Part shown: positions 19,358 through 28,997 of the stretch, piece by piece | How positions within the stretch are numbered: the first letter of the stretch is position 1 | Layout: each line of letters opens with the position of its first letter | Program-made: the position numbers and the translations under genes | Source: Calothrix sp. HK-06 | Lineage (GTDB): Bacteria; Cyanobacteriota; Cyanobacteriia; Cyanobacteriales; Nostocaceae | Direction of reading: 5' to 3' | NCBI RefSeq assembly: GCF_001904745.1 | Contig: NZ_MRCD01000005.1 | Span: 124,001 to 188,000 of the forward strand | DNA: 64,000 bases | Notes under the pieces: model-generated | Seen by the model: the letters and a program-made list of their open reading frames with translations, nothing else | Database searches by the model: none | What the model was told of the DNA's origin: nothing

Positions 19358-21364
19358 TTAATTTTTACCTTGGTAGCTGGCAAATTCCATTGTGAAGGTT
19401 GCCATACCGGAGGTGATTGACCTGAGTGCGGTTGAGTAGCCAAACATTTTGAAGAGTGGAACTTCTGCTTGAATGACTGAGTACCCCTGCATTGTTTGTG
19501 ACCCTAATAGCAAACCTCTTCGTGATGATAAGTCACCTTGTACTCTTCCTACATATTCGTTGGGTGTTTCTACCTCAACATGCATGATAGGTTCGAGTAA
19601 GTGAGGGTCTGCTTGGGTAAATGCTGTCTCAAATGCTTGTTTTGCTGCCATTCGGAATGCAAACTCATTTGAGTCTACTTGGTGATATGAACCACCATTT
19701 AGCACTACTTTGGCGCCAACTACAGGATAACCATCTATTTTTCCAGCTTGCATGGCTTCGATGAAACCTTTTTCACAAGCTGTAATATATGTACTAGGAA
19801 TGGCGCCTCCAACTACACGATTAATAAATACGAATGGTTCATCACACGGTTCAATCCAACCAGTAACGTGAGCATATTGACCTGGTCCACCTGATTGTTT
19901 CTTTAATCGATAGTCAAAGGTAACTTTTTTGCCAATAGTTTCGCGATAAGCAACAGCAGGTTTACCAACATACATCTCAGCGTTGTACTCACGCTTGATG
20001 CGCTCAATATAAATTTCTAAGTGCAATTCACCCATTCCTGATATCAAAGTTTCACCTGTTTCTGCATCAACACTGACGCGGAAAGTCGGGTCTTCTTTTT
20101 GAAAACGGTTGAGCGCTTTAGATAATTTATCGCTGTCTTCTTGTTTCTTGGGTACTACCGAAAGCGAAATTACAGGTTCTGGAACAAACATTGCTTCTAA
20201 AGAAACAGGCGCCTCTCCGGTATAGAAAGTATCACCGCTTGCACACTCAACTCCTAAAAGTGCAACAATATCTCCAGCTACAGCAATCTTTACTTCCTCA
20301 CGTTTGTTCGCGTGCATTCGTAGTAATCTACCAATTTGCACCCGCTGTTTTGTACGAGCGTTGTATACTATATCACCAGCCTTCAAGGTGCCAGAATAAA
20401 TACGTATGTAAGTTAATTGCCCAAATGATTCTAGTGCCAGCTTAAATGCTAACGCCACTAAAGGTGCCTCAATATCAGGGTATACACTAACTTGCTCAGA
20501 TGACTTTACTACCTCACGCTCAACAGGAGACGGAAGATAGTGTGCGACAGCATCAAGCAAGTTTTGCACACCTTTATTCTTAAACGCAGAACCAAGTAGT
20601 ACAGGAACTAATTCAAGATTCTTAGTAGCATTACCAATAGTCTCCCATATCAATTCATTCTCAACTTCTTCACCAGCTAATAACTTTTCAGTCATTGGTT
20701 CAGAAAACAGCGACAACGCATCAAGCATTTTCTCACGCGCTTCTAACGCTTCCTGCATAAGTGACTCAGGAATTTCTGTTTTCACCCAGTTTTCACCAGC
20801 TTCACCTTCATAGAAATTTGCAGTCATCTCTACAAGGTCAATAACTCCCTGGAATTCGTTTTCTTTACCAATTGGATATTGAACGAGTAACGGATTCAGT
20901 TGTAATTTATCGCGTATTGCTTGCACTACTCTAAAAGGATTGGCGCCAGTTCTATCCATCTTGTTAATAAACGCAATTCTCGGTACACGATAGCGCTTCA
21001 TTTGCCTATCTACCGTTATTGACTGCGACTGCACCCCCGCAACCGCACATAACACCATTACCGCACCATCTAATACACGCAGCGCACGCTCAACTTCGAT
21101 AGTAAAGTCAACGTGTCCAGGTGTATCTATCAGATTAATTTGAGTATTGTGCCACATACAAGTAGTTGCAGCAGATGTAATTGTAATACCGTGCGCTTTT
21201 TCTTCTGGCATGTAATCCATAGTGGCGCCTTTTCCACCACCACGGACTTCTTCTATCGCGTGAATTCTACCCGTGTAATACAAAATTCGCTCGCTAATTG
21301 TAGTTTTACCAGAATCGATATGTGCAGAAATACCGATGTTACGGACACGGGTTCGCGGAATCAT
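19358..21364 (-). CDS. Elongation factor G-type GTPase (second EF-G)
   Basis: A 668-residue translational GTPase. G1 AHIDSGKT (14-21), G2 in the ITITSAAT region, G3 DTPGH and G4 NKMD are all present, then domain II, and domains III-V with EDPTFRVSVDAETGETLISG and SGGPGQYAHV. Switch I reads EVRGGGKGATMDYM, closer to mitochondrial-type and spd-type EF-G than to the main bacterial FusA. Several cyanobacteria carry such an extra EF-G beside the one in the str operon. It could act in translocation or ribosome recycling. The gene stands alone, far from ribosomal protein genes. Confidence 0.88.
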   Translation of the reverse strand: MIPRTRVRNIGISAHIDSGKTTISERILYYTGRIHAIEEVRGGGKGATMDYMPEEKAHGITITSAATTCMWHNTQINLIDTPGHVDFTIEVERALRVLDGAVMVLCAVAGVQSQSITVDRQMKRYRVPRIAFINKMDRTGANPFRVVQAIRDKLQLNPLLVQYPIGKENEFQGVIDLVEMTANFYEGEAGENWVKTEIPESLMQEALEAREKMLDALSLFSEPMTEKLLAGEEVENELIWETIGNATKNLELVPVLLGSAFKNKGVQNLLDAVAHYLPSPVEREVVKSSEQVSVYPDIEAPLVALAFKLALESFGQLTYIRIYSGTLKAGDIVYNARTKQRVQIGRLLRMHANKREEVKIAVAGDIVALLGVECASGDTFYTGEAPVSLEAMFVPEPVISLSVVPKKQEDSDKLSKALNRFQKEDPTFRVSVDAETGETLISGMGELHLEIYIERIKREYNAEMYVGKPAVAYRETIGKKVTFDYRLKKQSGGPGQYAHVTGWIEPCDEPFVFINRVVGGAIPSTYITACEKGFIEAMQAGKIDGYPVVGAKVVLNGGSYHQVDSNEFAFRMAAKQAFETAFTQADPHLLEPIMHVEVETPNEYVGRVQGDLSSRRGLLLGSQTMQGYSVIQAEVPLFKMFGYSTALRSITSGMATFTMEFASYQGKN

Positions 21365-21753
21365 AACAACTTGACCTTATTTTTTAATTTTCTGAATTGT
21401 TGACAATCTTATGGAACAGACAATCTTGTAGAACAGGCAATCTTGTGGAACAGGCATCCCTGCCTGTTTCTATATAATTTCTGGGCAAGCAAGGATGCTC
21501 ACTCTACAAGATGGTGCTATTAAATTGGGGTAATAGCTATATAGAGAGGGGATGTAATTTTTACTTGTGGACGGGCATTGTGCCTCACAATCATCCTTTT
21601 CTTCAGGTACTCTCTATTTAATTTTTATGCCCGCGTACTAAACTCATGACTTTAGACTCCTCGTAGAGCTATGATATCGCCTCTGCGCTCGTCAGTTTTT
21701 TCATTATATGCTACAAATCATAATACAGCAAGGGGTATTTTTGCAAGGCGCCT
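21365..21753. other. Intergenic region with GGAACAGGCA hairpin
   Basis: Holds three near-repeats of CAATCTTGTGGAACAGGCA around 21402-21452, the last ending in the hairpin CAGGCATCCCTGCCTG. It is related to the GCGGGCATCCCTGCCCGC hairpins at 40594 and 60276. Nothing else was recognised. Confidence 0.6.
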
Positions 21754-22266
21754 CTACACAACAGCATGTTTCCAAAATTGGTAGCTGCGCGGGTCAATAC
21801 TACCTCTCTCAAGATTATAGATTTGCTCCAAACATCTAAAAAACGCTTGGGCATATTGTTCTAACCCTAACAACTTCAAACTTTTTAAAATTCTAGTGAT
21901 TCGCAAATGGTTATGGTCTCCCCAGTATAACCACTCTTGTTTGCGTACTTCAAACGTATCTGCTAATTTAATTTCTATATTATTATCATCCTCAAGGGAT
22001 TGTAAGCCATAAAAACCAAGCATGATTTTAAATGAAGTGAGTAATTGACCCTTGAGTTTATCACTTGCTCGAAATTGAGCAATATCCGACTCTGTTAAAA
22101 TTGGCGCCTTACTATTAAAGTTACTTGCTTCGGTCAAAGGAAATAACCATTGAATATAATCATGGACATATTCGAGTTCCGAATAGTCCCAAGACCAGAT
22201 TTGTTCGATTTTACGTCCTTCTGAGTCAGGAGCGGCGCCTAAATAAAAATCTATTATCCTTGACAT
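21754..22266 (-). CDS. OGFr-domain protein
   Basis: A 170-residue protein matching the conserved region of opioid growth factor receptor proteins: DFYLGAAPDSEGRKIEQIW, then LEYVHDYIQWLFPLTEASNF and APILTESDIAQF. In bacteria this domain occurs alone and its role is unknown; the name comes from animal proteins and says nothing of function here. GGAGAT lies just before the ATG. The preceding fragment gene ends 14 bases upstream, so the two are probably transcribed together. Confidence 0.8.
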   Translation of the reverse strand: MSRIIDFYLGAAPDSEGRKIEQIWSWDYSELEYVHDYIQWLFPLTEASNFNSKAPILTESDIAQFRASDKLKGQLLTSFKIMLGFYGLQSLEDDNNIEIKLADTFEVRKQEWLYWGDHNHLRITRILKSLKLLGLEQYAQAFFRCLEQIYNLERGSIDPRSYQFWKHAVV

Positions 22267-22280
22267 AGCTTTATCTCCAA

Positions 22281-22493
22281 TTATGCGGCGCCAAACTTAA
22301 AATCAGCACCTTTATTTAATTCACTTACAATTGTAATAATTCCTTCAATATCCTTACTCCATCTATATTCATCAAAATCTAAAGTAAGAATGGTTCCACC
22401 TCCAAAGTAAGCAGAACCATTTTCAAGCACATTACAATTTAAAGATTGTAATATTGTCAAAATTTTATTATGGTAGTCAAATCTAAAATTCAT
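22281..22493 (-). pseudogene. N-terminal fragment of a nucleotidyltransferase-like protein
   Basis: A 70-residue frame whose first 50 residues (NKILTILQSLNCNVLENGS, AYFGGGTILTLDFDEYRWSK) resemble the start of nucleotidyltransferase proteins of the AbiEii/AbiGii type, where an FGGGT-xxL...R-x-SKDID pattern forms the active-site region. The second Asp of the usual SKDID is Glu here (SKDIE), and the chain ends 20 residues later, far short of the family length. Either a decayed remnant or a short protein with a new role. Confidence 0.5.
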
Positions 22494-22533
22494 AAATCAT
22501 CTATCAACCATGATTTATAATGTCTGGCGAGTA

Positions 22534-22600
22534 GGTTATGGGTTAACCCGCACGCCAGTCCCCTCAACGGGGGCAACCCCCGCACGGGGCTGGCTCCCCT
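22534..22600. repeat. GGTTATGGGTTAACCCGC element, copy 2, with GC-rich hairpin
   Basis: Second copy of the string at 6603, followed by a GC-rich inverted repeat (CGGGGGCAACCCCCG and GCCAGTCCCC ... GGGGCTGGC). It lies at the 3' end of the minus-strand methyltransferase gene and would form a strong hairpin in its transcript. Confidence 0.65.
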
Positions 22601-23498
22601 ACAGGTTCGTCGTATACGCGCTGTATCCGTATGCCATTGGTTCGCGCATTGATTCTACGGGTTTGATGCTCCGGTTGATGGATTGGGCAAATGGTATTTT
22701 TATGCCTTTGATGGTTTCTGGTACGATGGAATATTCGTTTGTTGGTTCTACGCTGTATTGGGGGCATTTGGCTTTCATTCCCGCTTCAAACAACATTTCG
22801 TCAATTTCTGCTGCGGTAAATTGTCTCAAATAAATTTCGTTTTTACCTGCTGGGTTTAATCGACGTATCCAGTTGTGAATAATGTGGGAAGGACAAACTT
22901 TATTGTGGAATGAATGGTTGAATATAAAGGTTCCACCTGGTTTGAGTACGCGCGCCATTTCTGCCATCAGTTTACGCAGTTGCGCTTCGGGGATGTGCAT
23001 GAATACACAGTTAGAAATTAGTAAATCTATTGAGTTGTCTTCTAATGGTAGAATTTCGGCTGAGTTACAAATTACGTTAAATTCAGCGCCTGGAAAGAAA
23101 TTATACTCTTGCTTACACTTGAGTAGGCGCCGTAATAAAGGTTCAGATATATCTAGACCGTAATATTTTTGACAGTTAAGATTTTTATCTAACGAGAGAA
23201 ATAAAGGAATGCGTCCGTAGCCGCAGCCAATTTCTAATATACTGTCAACAGTCTTATTTTCAGGAAACTTGCTCCAAACACCCGAAGGGATGCCAGTTAA
23301 AAGTTTATAATCTTTTTTGATAGCGGCACCAGCTTCAGCTTGTTCGATTTTTTGCGAACCATAGTACGTCTTACCGATTTCATCCCACAATTGCTTGTGT
23401 CCGGTACTATTTAAATTTTCATAATCTTTAGGCAAGTAAACACCATCCCGAAGCTGATACTCATTCAGGTTGGGCTTTACGCTCATTGCTTGACTCAT
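22599..23498 (-). CDS. Class I SAM-dependent methyltransferase
   Basis: A 299-residue protein with a Rossmann-type methyltransferase domain at about 80-215. Motif I is ILEIGCGYGR, followed by YYGLDISEPLL, the motif II region SIDLLISNCVFMHIP, and ARVLKPGGTFIFNHSFH. The N-terminal 80 residues and the C-terminal tail are not assigned. The substrate cannot be read from sequence; members of this group often act on glycans or lipids. It stands alone, divergent from the FAD oxidoreductase at 23708. Confidence 0.83.
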   Translation of the reverse strand: MSQAMSVKPNLNEYQLRDGVYLPKDYENLNSTGHKQLWDEIGKTYYGSQKIEQAEAGAAIKKDYKLLTGIPSGVWSKFPENKTVDSILEIGCGYGRIPLFLSLDKNLNCQKYYGLDISEPLLRRLLKCKQEYNFFPGAEFNVICNSAEILPLEDNSIDLLISNCVFMHIPEAQLRKLMAEMARVLKPGGTFIFNHSFHNKVCPSHIIHNWIRRLNPAGKNEIYLRQFTAAEIDEMLFEAGMKAKCPQYSVEPTNEYSIVPETIKGIKIPFAQSINRSIKPVESMREPMAYGYSAYTTNL

Positions 23499-23707
23499 AA
23501 AAGTAATTGCTCTTGAGTATTATTATGTTATTAGTTATACGCGCAATCAACAGTAAACCGCAATTGTTGGATTTGCGGGTATATATAGACATTTATTAAT
23601 TTTATCGGTATTTTCTCCGATACTCTATCCAATTTTTACGCTCATTACCGAAAATATTGAATATAAAGTTGTTTAATATAGTTATAGCTGTAGAATCTGA
23701 GGCTACT

Positions 23708-25216
23708 ATGTCAATTGCGTCACATCATAAAAAAGTAGTCGTTGTCGGCGCCGGTTGGGCAGGGTTAGGTGCCACGTATCATCTTGCCAAGCAAGGGTAT
23801 GATGTGACACTGTTGGAAGCAGGCGCCTATCCAGGAGGGTTAGTAGCAGGTTGGAAAACTCCGGGTGGACGTTCAGTAGAAGCAGGTATTCACGGGTTTT
23901 GGTATCCTTACCGCAATATATTTTCCCTCACCAACGAATTAGAAATAAACCCTTTTACTCATTGGACACGTTCATCGCAATATTCCCCCAACGGTTTAGA
24001 AGTAGAATCTCCAATATTCCAAGATTTGCCCAGACTGCCAACTCCATTGGGGACATTTGTTTACACTCAGTTTAAACGCTTACCATTAATCGACCGCATC
24101 AGCGCTTTACCTTTATTGTATGCTGTCGTTGATTTTGATAACTCCGATGAAGCTTGGCGCCGCTACGACTCAGTAACAGCACGCGAGTTGTTCAAACAAT
24201 TCGGAGTTTCTGCGCGTCTTTACCGCGAATCATTTGAACCAATGTTACTAGTGGGATTATTTGCCCCAGGTGAACAATGTTCTGCAGCTGCAACGTTGGG
24301 AATGTTATATTATTTCATTCTTGCTCATCAACCTGATTTTGATGTAGTTTGGTGTCGAGGAACAGTAGGAGAAAAAATCTTCCGTCCTTGGGTAGAACAT
24401 ATCGAAAAACTAGGCGCCAAGGTCTTAGCCAATCGTCGCGTTACTGATGTAATTACTCAAAATAACAAAGCTACTGGTGTCGTTTGTGGTGACGAGGTAT
24501 TCGATGCTGATGCCGTAATTTTTGCTGTTGGCATTACGGGAATGAAAAAGATTGTCGCAAATAGTCCCACTTTGCAAAGTCGTAGCGAATTTAGAAATTT
24601 GACAAACTTAGGCGCCGTTGATGTAGTCGCCGTGCGTTTGTGGTTTGATAGAAAAATAAATATTCCGCTTCCTTCTAACGCTTGCTTTGGTTTTGATGCC
24701 ACAACCGGATGGACGTTCTTTGATTTAAATGCTTTACACGACGAATACCGTGACGAACCAGGAACAGTTCTAGAAGTAGATTTTTATCACGCTAATCAAT
24801 TTATACCGCTTCAGGACGAAGAAATTATCCCAATTGTCCAAAAGTATTTACAATCATGTGTGCCTGCATTCGGTGGCGCCAAAGTCATTGATAGCAGCGT
24901 AATACGATTACCACAAGCTGTTTCACATTTTGCACCTGGTAGTTATCGACACATGTTACCAGCTACTACAAGTTTTTCCAATATATTTATGAGTGGTGAC
25001 TGGATAATTACCCGTCATGGTTCATGGTCACAAGAAAAAGCATACGTAACAGGTTTAGAAGCAGCTAATTTGGTGATTTCTCAATTAGGTGAAGGTACAT
25101 ATGCAAATGTACTATCTATTGAACAAGACGAAGCGCATATTCAAACCTTTAGACAACTTAATCGGAGTTGGCGCCAGTTCAGCAAATCTATTTTGCCCAA
25201 CTTTTGGTTGCCTTAA
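23708..25216 (+). CDS. FAD-dependent amine oxidase/desaturase-like oxidoreductase
   Basis: A 502-residue flavoprotein of the amine oxidase/phytoene desaturase group. The N-terminal ADP-binding fold reads VVVVGAGWAGLGATYHLAKQ with the acidic ribose-binding residue in TLLEAG, followed by YPGGLVAGW. The C-terminal FAD segment is FSNIFMSGDWI ... SQEKAYVTGLEAA. Carotenoid- or hopanoid-type oxidations are the usual roles. The substrate is unknown. The frame opens at 23657, but GAGG six bases before the ATG at 23708 and the alignment with the family favour the later start. Confidence 0.83.
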   Translation: MSIASHHKKVVVVGAGWAGLGATYHLAKQGYDVTLLEAGAYPGGLVAGWKTPGGRSVEAGIHGFWYPYRNIFSLTNELEINPFTHWTRSSQYSPNGLEVESPIFQDLPRLPTPLGTFVYTQFKRLPLIDRISALPLLYAVVDFDNSDEAWRRYDSVTARELFKQFGVSARLYRESFEPMLLVGLFAPGEQCSAAATLGMLYYFILAHQPDFDVVWCRGTVGEKIFRPWVEHIEKLGAKVLANRRVTDVITQNNKATGVVCGDEVFDADAVIFAVGITGMKKIVANSPTLQSRSEFRNLTNLGAVDVVAVRLWFDRKINIPLPSNACFGFDATTGWTFFDLNALHDEYRDEPGTVLEVDFYHANQFIPLQDEEIIPIVQKYLQSCVPAFGGAKVIDSSVIRLPQAVSHFAPGSYRHMLPATTSFSNIFMSGDWIITRHGSWSQEKAYVTGLEAANLVISQLGEGTYANVLSIEQDEAHIQTFRQLNRSWRQFSKSILPNFWLP

Positions 25217-25223
25217 AATTCCC

Positions 25224-25255
25224 TTGGCAACGGATACAACGGATGTAACGGATGG
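25224..25255. repeat. ACGGATGTA short tandem repeats
   Basis: GGCAACGGATACAACGGATGTAACGGATGG lies just after the oxidoreductase stop. The same array occurs in reverse orientation at 63471-63498, just upstream of narM. Confidence 0.65.
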
Positions 25256-25264
25256 TTGATATAA

Positions 25265-25722
25265 AAGGCTGTGTCATTCTGAGCGCAGCGAATAATTTAA
25301 AATTACTATATAGTATTTAAATATTAAATTAATTAAATGGCTTTAAATAAAAAAATGATTTTGCAGCAACTTTTAATGCTGGAAAATTGAACATCGACAT
25401 CCAAGTGTTCCAAATTAACTTATCATCGCAACCTGGCGCCAAAATCTCCGTCATAGCTACCAATTTTTATTTAAATAAATTTAATAAATAATACTATGGA
25501 TAGGCACCTTTTAATATCACGCCTGGTAGAGACGTTACATGTAACGTCTCTACAGACGAATATTTTGTAAAATGCATAAGTTTTATCCCACCAGGAATAG
25601 TAAGTAAGTGTAGCCTGATGTGGCAGGTTACTGATTTAATTGTTAATTTTGAGTAATTTCGACGATTTTCGTTATGTAATTACTTTATTCCGGTTTTTTT
25701 GTGCATAAACGGGGAATCTCAA
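25265..25722. other. Intergenic region with GTAGAGACG palindrome
   Basis: Contains a GTCATTCTGAGCGCAGCGAA element (25274-25293) and a perfect 28-base palindrome GTAGAGACGTTACA/TGTAACGTCTCTAC at 25526-25553. The same palindrome occurs base for base at 42614-42641. The promoter of the CAP gene should lie at the end of the region. Confidence 0.75.
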
Positions 25723-26388
25723 ATGGCTACTGATAATAAAACTGGTATCTGGTGGAGATATATACTTTTACTTGCAATAATCATATTTGCTGGACCTGCA
25801 ACGCATTTTACTAATCAGGCACTGCGTGGACATCCCCTTGACCCGAACTATTTTTGGACGAAGTGGTCGCCATTTGGGCTGTTTGGTGGGGGACTTTATA
25901 ATGGTGAAGGTGGCACCAACTGGAAAATAGGCAAACCAAAAGCTAATATTCTCAATGCCGACGAACTGCGTAAACTCCCCGAAGTGCGACAATTTGCATT
26001 AGAGTTAGTCAACCGTGACCGCAATATTAATACGCTAGGTTCAGTAGTTATCAACCCAGTATTAAATGATGCTGCACAACGTCACGCAGAAGATATGGCA
26101 CGACGTAACTACTTTGACCACAAGTCACCTGAAGGAAAAACTCCGCGTGACCGTTTTATTAATGCTGGTGGTAGTCAGTATAACGGTGTTGGTGAAAATA
26201 TCGCTTTTCAAGGTGCAAATAACAGTCTCGGTTTAACTTATGGTGTTGCTGAAGAATTACAACGTGGTTGGATGTACAGTAATGGACACCGTGAAAACCT
26301 TCTAACTGCTGAATATAAAAAATTTGGTTACGGCATCGCTGTTAGTCCTGATGGGCGCCTTTATGCAGTACAAATGTTTTCAGATTAA
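25723..26388 (+). CDS. Membrane-anchored CAP (SCP/PR-1) domain protein
   Basis: A 221-residue protein with one N-terminal transmembrane helix ([17 protein letters not shown]) and a CAP domain at about 85-218. Visible motifs are [41 protein letters not shown] and the signature SNGHRENLL ... FGYGIAV. Bacterial CAP proteins are outside the cytoplasm and their function is mostly unknown. The ATG at 25699 is in frame, but GGGGAA eight bases before 25723 favours the later start. Confidence 0.87.
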   Translation: MATDNKTGIWWRYILLLAIIIFAGPATHFTNQALRGHPLDPNYFWTKWSPFGLFGGGLYNGEGGTNWKIGKPKANILNADELRKLPEVRQFALELVNRDRNINTLGSVVINPVLNDAAQRHAEDMARRNYFDHKSPEGKTPRDRFINAGGSQYNGVGENIAFQGANNSLGLTYGVAEELQRGWMYSNGHRENLLTAEYKKFGYGIAVSPDGRLYAVQMFSD

Positions 26389-26452
26389 GAGAAGGGAGAA
26401 AAAGAGATATGCTGGAAAAGATTGGAAATATGCCAAATACAAGAAAGTAACG

Positions 26453-27619
26453 ATGAAACTGGCACAAAGAGTTAGTCAGGTAACGCCTTCGATTACCTTG
26501 GCTATCGCAGCGAAAGCTAAGGCGATGAAGGCAGAAGGTATTGACGTTTGTAGTTTTAGCGCTGGCGAACCGGACTTTGATACTCCAGCACATATTAAAG
26601 CCGCAGCAGCTAAAGCCTTAGAAGATGGTAAGACTAAATATGGCGCCGCATCGGGTGAGCCAGGTTTGCGTGATGCTATAGCTCGCAAGTTGAGCTTTGA
26701 AAATAAGCTCGACTTTAAAGCTGAAAACATCATCGTTACCAATGGTGGTAAGCATTCGCTATATAACTTGATACTTGCTTTGATTGAACCAGGTGATGAA
26801 GTTATTATTCCGGCGCCATATTGGTTAAGTTATCCAGAAATGGTTACTTTAGCTGGTGGTAAATCAGTTATTGTACATACCGATGCTGCAAACGGCTATA
26901 AAATAACATCCCAACAGCTGAGCGCATCAATAACCCCCAATACTAAATTATTCATCCTCAATTCACCATCCAACCCTACCGGGATGGTATATACTCCTGA
27001 AGAAATCAAAGCAATTGCTGATGTCATCGTCGAAAAAGACATTTTAGTTGTCTCTGATGAAATTTACGAAAAAATTCTCTACGACGGCGCCAAACATGTC
27101 AGCATCGGTTCATTAGGAGCAGAAATTTTTGCGCGCACTATTGTTAGTAACGGTTTTGCTAAAGGTTACTCAATGACAGGTTGGCGTATTGGTTATCTCG
27201 CTGGCCCATTAGATTTAATCAAAGCTACAATTACCATTCAAAGCCACAGCACATCAAACGTTTGTACCTTCGCTCAATATGGCGCCATTGCAGCATTAGA
27301 TGGTGAGCAAGATTGTGTCGAAGAAATGCGTCTCGCTTTTGCAAAACGTCGCGAAGTCATGTACGACCGTCTCAATGCTATCCCAGGTCTAAGCTGTCCC
27401 AAACCTGATGGCGCTTTTTATTTATTACCCGATATCAAAAAAACCGGGTTAAAATCCTTAGATTTTTGTAACAAACTTCTTGAAGAACATCAAGTAGCTG
27501 TTATTCCTGGTATCGCATTTGGCGCCGATGATACAGTACGTTTATCTTACGCTACTGATATGGCAACAATTGAAAAAGGAATGGACAGGTTAGAAAACTT
27601 TGTTAAATCTCAAATCTAA
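26453..27619 (+). CDS. aspC: Aspartate aminotransferase
   Basis: A 388-residue fold-type I PLP enzyme, class I aminotransferase, interconverting aspartate and 2-oxoglutarate with oxaloacetate and glutamate; related enzymes also act on prephenate. Key segments are [39 protein letters not shown] and the PLP lysine in [17 protein letters not shown] (Lys237). The frame extends upstream into the CAP gene, but homology starts at [19 protein letters not shown], so 26453 is the start. No good Shine-Dalgarno is seen before it. Confidence 0.92.
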   Translation: MKLAQRVSQVTPSITLAIAAKAKAMKAEGIDVCSFSAGEPDFDTPAHIKAAAAKALEDGKTKYGAASGEPGLRDAIARKLSFENKLDFKAENIIVTNGGKHSLYNLILALIEPGDEVIIPAPYWLSYPEMVTLAGGKSVIVHTDAANGYKITSQQLSASITPNTKLFILNSPSNPTGMVYTPEEIKAIADVIVEKDILVVSDEIYEKILYDGAKHVSIGSLGAEIFARTIVSNGFAKGYSMTGWRIGYLAGPLDLIKATITIQSHSTSNVCTFAQYGAIAALDGEQDCVEEMRLAFAKRREVMYDRLNAIPGLSCPKPDGAFYLLPDIKKTGLKSLDFCNKLLEEHQVAVIPGIAFGADDTVRLSYATDMATIEKGMDRLENFVKSQI

Positions 27620-27620
27620 T

Positions 27621-27722
27621 TGTCATGCTGAACGTAGTGAAGCATCTGATAACCTCCAAGCTTTAAAGAGATTCTTCCCTGCGGGAAAAGTCCGTTTACG
27701 CTACGCTCAGAATCACAGTTTT
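27621..27722. repeat. Inverted repeat of TGTCATGCTGAACG type
   Basis: TGTCATGCTGAACGTAGTGAAGCATC at the left and ACGCTACGCTCAGAATCACAG at the right are imperfect inverted copies about 100 bases apart, between aspC and the convergent glycosyltransferase. MITE-like in size and layout; a single arm also occurs at 25274. Confidence 0.6.
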
Positions 27723-27746
27723 ATACCTCTTCCTAACTCCTAATAC

Positions 27747-28940
27747 CTAACTTAAAATTAATCCCATTTCTTGTAGGCCTTGTCGGAGTCTAGCTGCTTC
27801 GATGGGGTTATCTTGTTCGTGGAGGGAAATTGCTTTGTTAAATGCTGCTAAACTGGCTTTTTGATTTCCCACTTTTAACCATACGACGCCCAAATTTTGA
27901 TATGCCGATGCGTATTTTGGGTCTAGTTGTACCGCACGCTGGTATGATGATATTGCTTCTGTAAATTTACCCATTGCTTTTAGCGTCATTCCTAAGTTGT
28001 AGTGTCCGACAGCAAAATTTGGGTCGATACGAGTTGTCATTTCATAGGCACTTTTAGCGCTTTGCAAGTCTCCTAAGCTTTTAAGTAAACTTCCTAAGTT
28101 ATTATAGGCGCCTAATTTTAATATCGGAATCACGACTTGTTTAATGGCTGCTTGATAATGCGATACTGCTTTTCTTATGTCTCCAGCACGGGTATATCCA
28201 ATACCTAAATGGTAGTGCAATTCATACATCAAGTCTATATTGGCTTGTTTCGATGCTATTCCACGCTGCAATAATTCTATTCCTTCTTCAAGTTTTCCGT
28301 TCTCAATATACAAACCCCCAAGCTTGCTACATACATAAGGGTCATTAGGATGATGTACTATAAACCCTTCCATTGCAGCTTGTGCTTTTGTTGTTTTGTT
28401 TTCTTGTTTAATAGCTGATAAAGTATATCCTTCGTGCAATATTGCAACTTCACTCAAATGTCCAATTTGCCAATCTGGCTCTTTTTGTAATATCTCAATT
28501 ACGCTGTCGTCTATTATTGCATGATATGGACGCGAAAATTTGATATCCGGATGCTTGCGGAATAACCTTGACACCATTGAATATGGTGACTGAGCGGCGC
28601 CTATTTCATGACGCAGCAAGTTTACCATAATATATTCTTGCATGGAAATTGTCTGCCGAATATGCAATTTTATTTTCGGTGTCAACCTCTCGTCTGCGTC
28701 TAATACTAATACCCAATCTCCTGTTACATATCTTAATGCTTCATTACGTGCGGCACTAAAATCATTATTCCACTCATATCTATAAACTTTTGCCCCTAAT
28801 CCCTCAGCAATTACTACCGTTTTATCTATAGAACCTGTATCTAATACTACAACTTCATCAACAATGCTTGTGGCACTTCTAATGCATTTAGCCAGTGTAG
28901 ACTCTTCGTTTTTGGCAATTATGCAGAGACTGAGTTTCAT
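27747..28940 (-). CDS. Glycosyltransferase 2 with C-terminal TPR repeats
   Basis: A 397-residue protein. Residues 1 to about 190 are a family 2 glycosyltransferase (MKLSLCIIAKNEESTLAKCI, VVVLDTGSIDKT, metal motif LDADERL). Residues about 200-390 hold at least five tetratricopeptide repeats (AYNNLGSLLKSLGDLQSAKS, GHYNLGMTLKAMGKFTEAIS, AYQNLGVVWLKVGNQKAS). The arrangement is common in filamentous cyanobacteria, where the TPR part is thought to bind a protein partner or acceptor. Divergent from the PsbP-like gene at 28998. Confidence 0.9.
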   Translation of the reverse strand: MKLSLCIIAKNEESTLAKCIRSATSIVDEVVVLDTGSIDKTVVIAEGLGAKVYRYEWNNDFSAARNEALRYVTGDWVLVLDADERLTPKIKLHIRQTISMQEYIMVNLLRHEIGAAQSPYSMVSRLFRKHPDIKFSRPYHAIIDDSVIEILQKEPDWQIGHLSEVAILHEGYTLSAIKQENKTTKAQAAMEGFIVHHPNDPYVCSKLGGLYIENGKLEEGIELLQRGIASKQANIDLMYELHYHLGIGYTRAGDIRKAVSHYQAAIKQVVIPILKLGAYNNLGSLLKSLGDLQSAKSAYEMTTRIDPNFAVGHYNLGMTLKAMGKFTEAISSYQRAVQLDPKYASAYQNLGVVWLKVGNQKASLAAFNKAISLHEQDNPIEAARLRQGLQEMGLILS

Positions 28941-28997
28941 AAATTACTTGTATAATAAAATATAGACCAAAATTTTAAGGTATTTTCTAAAATCAGA

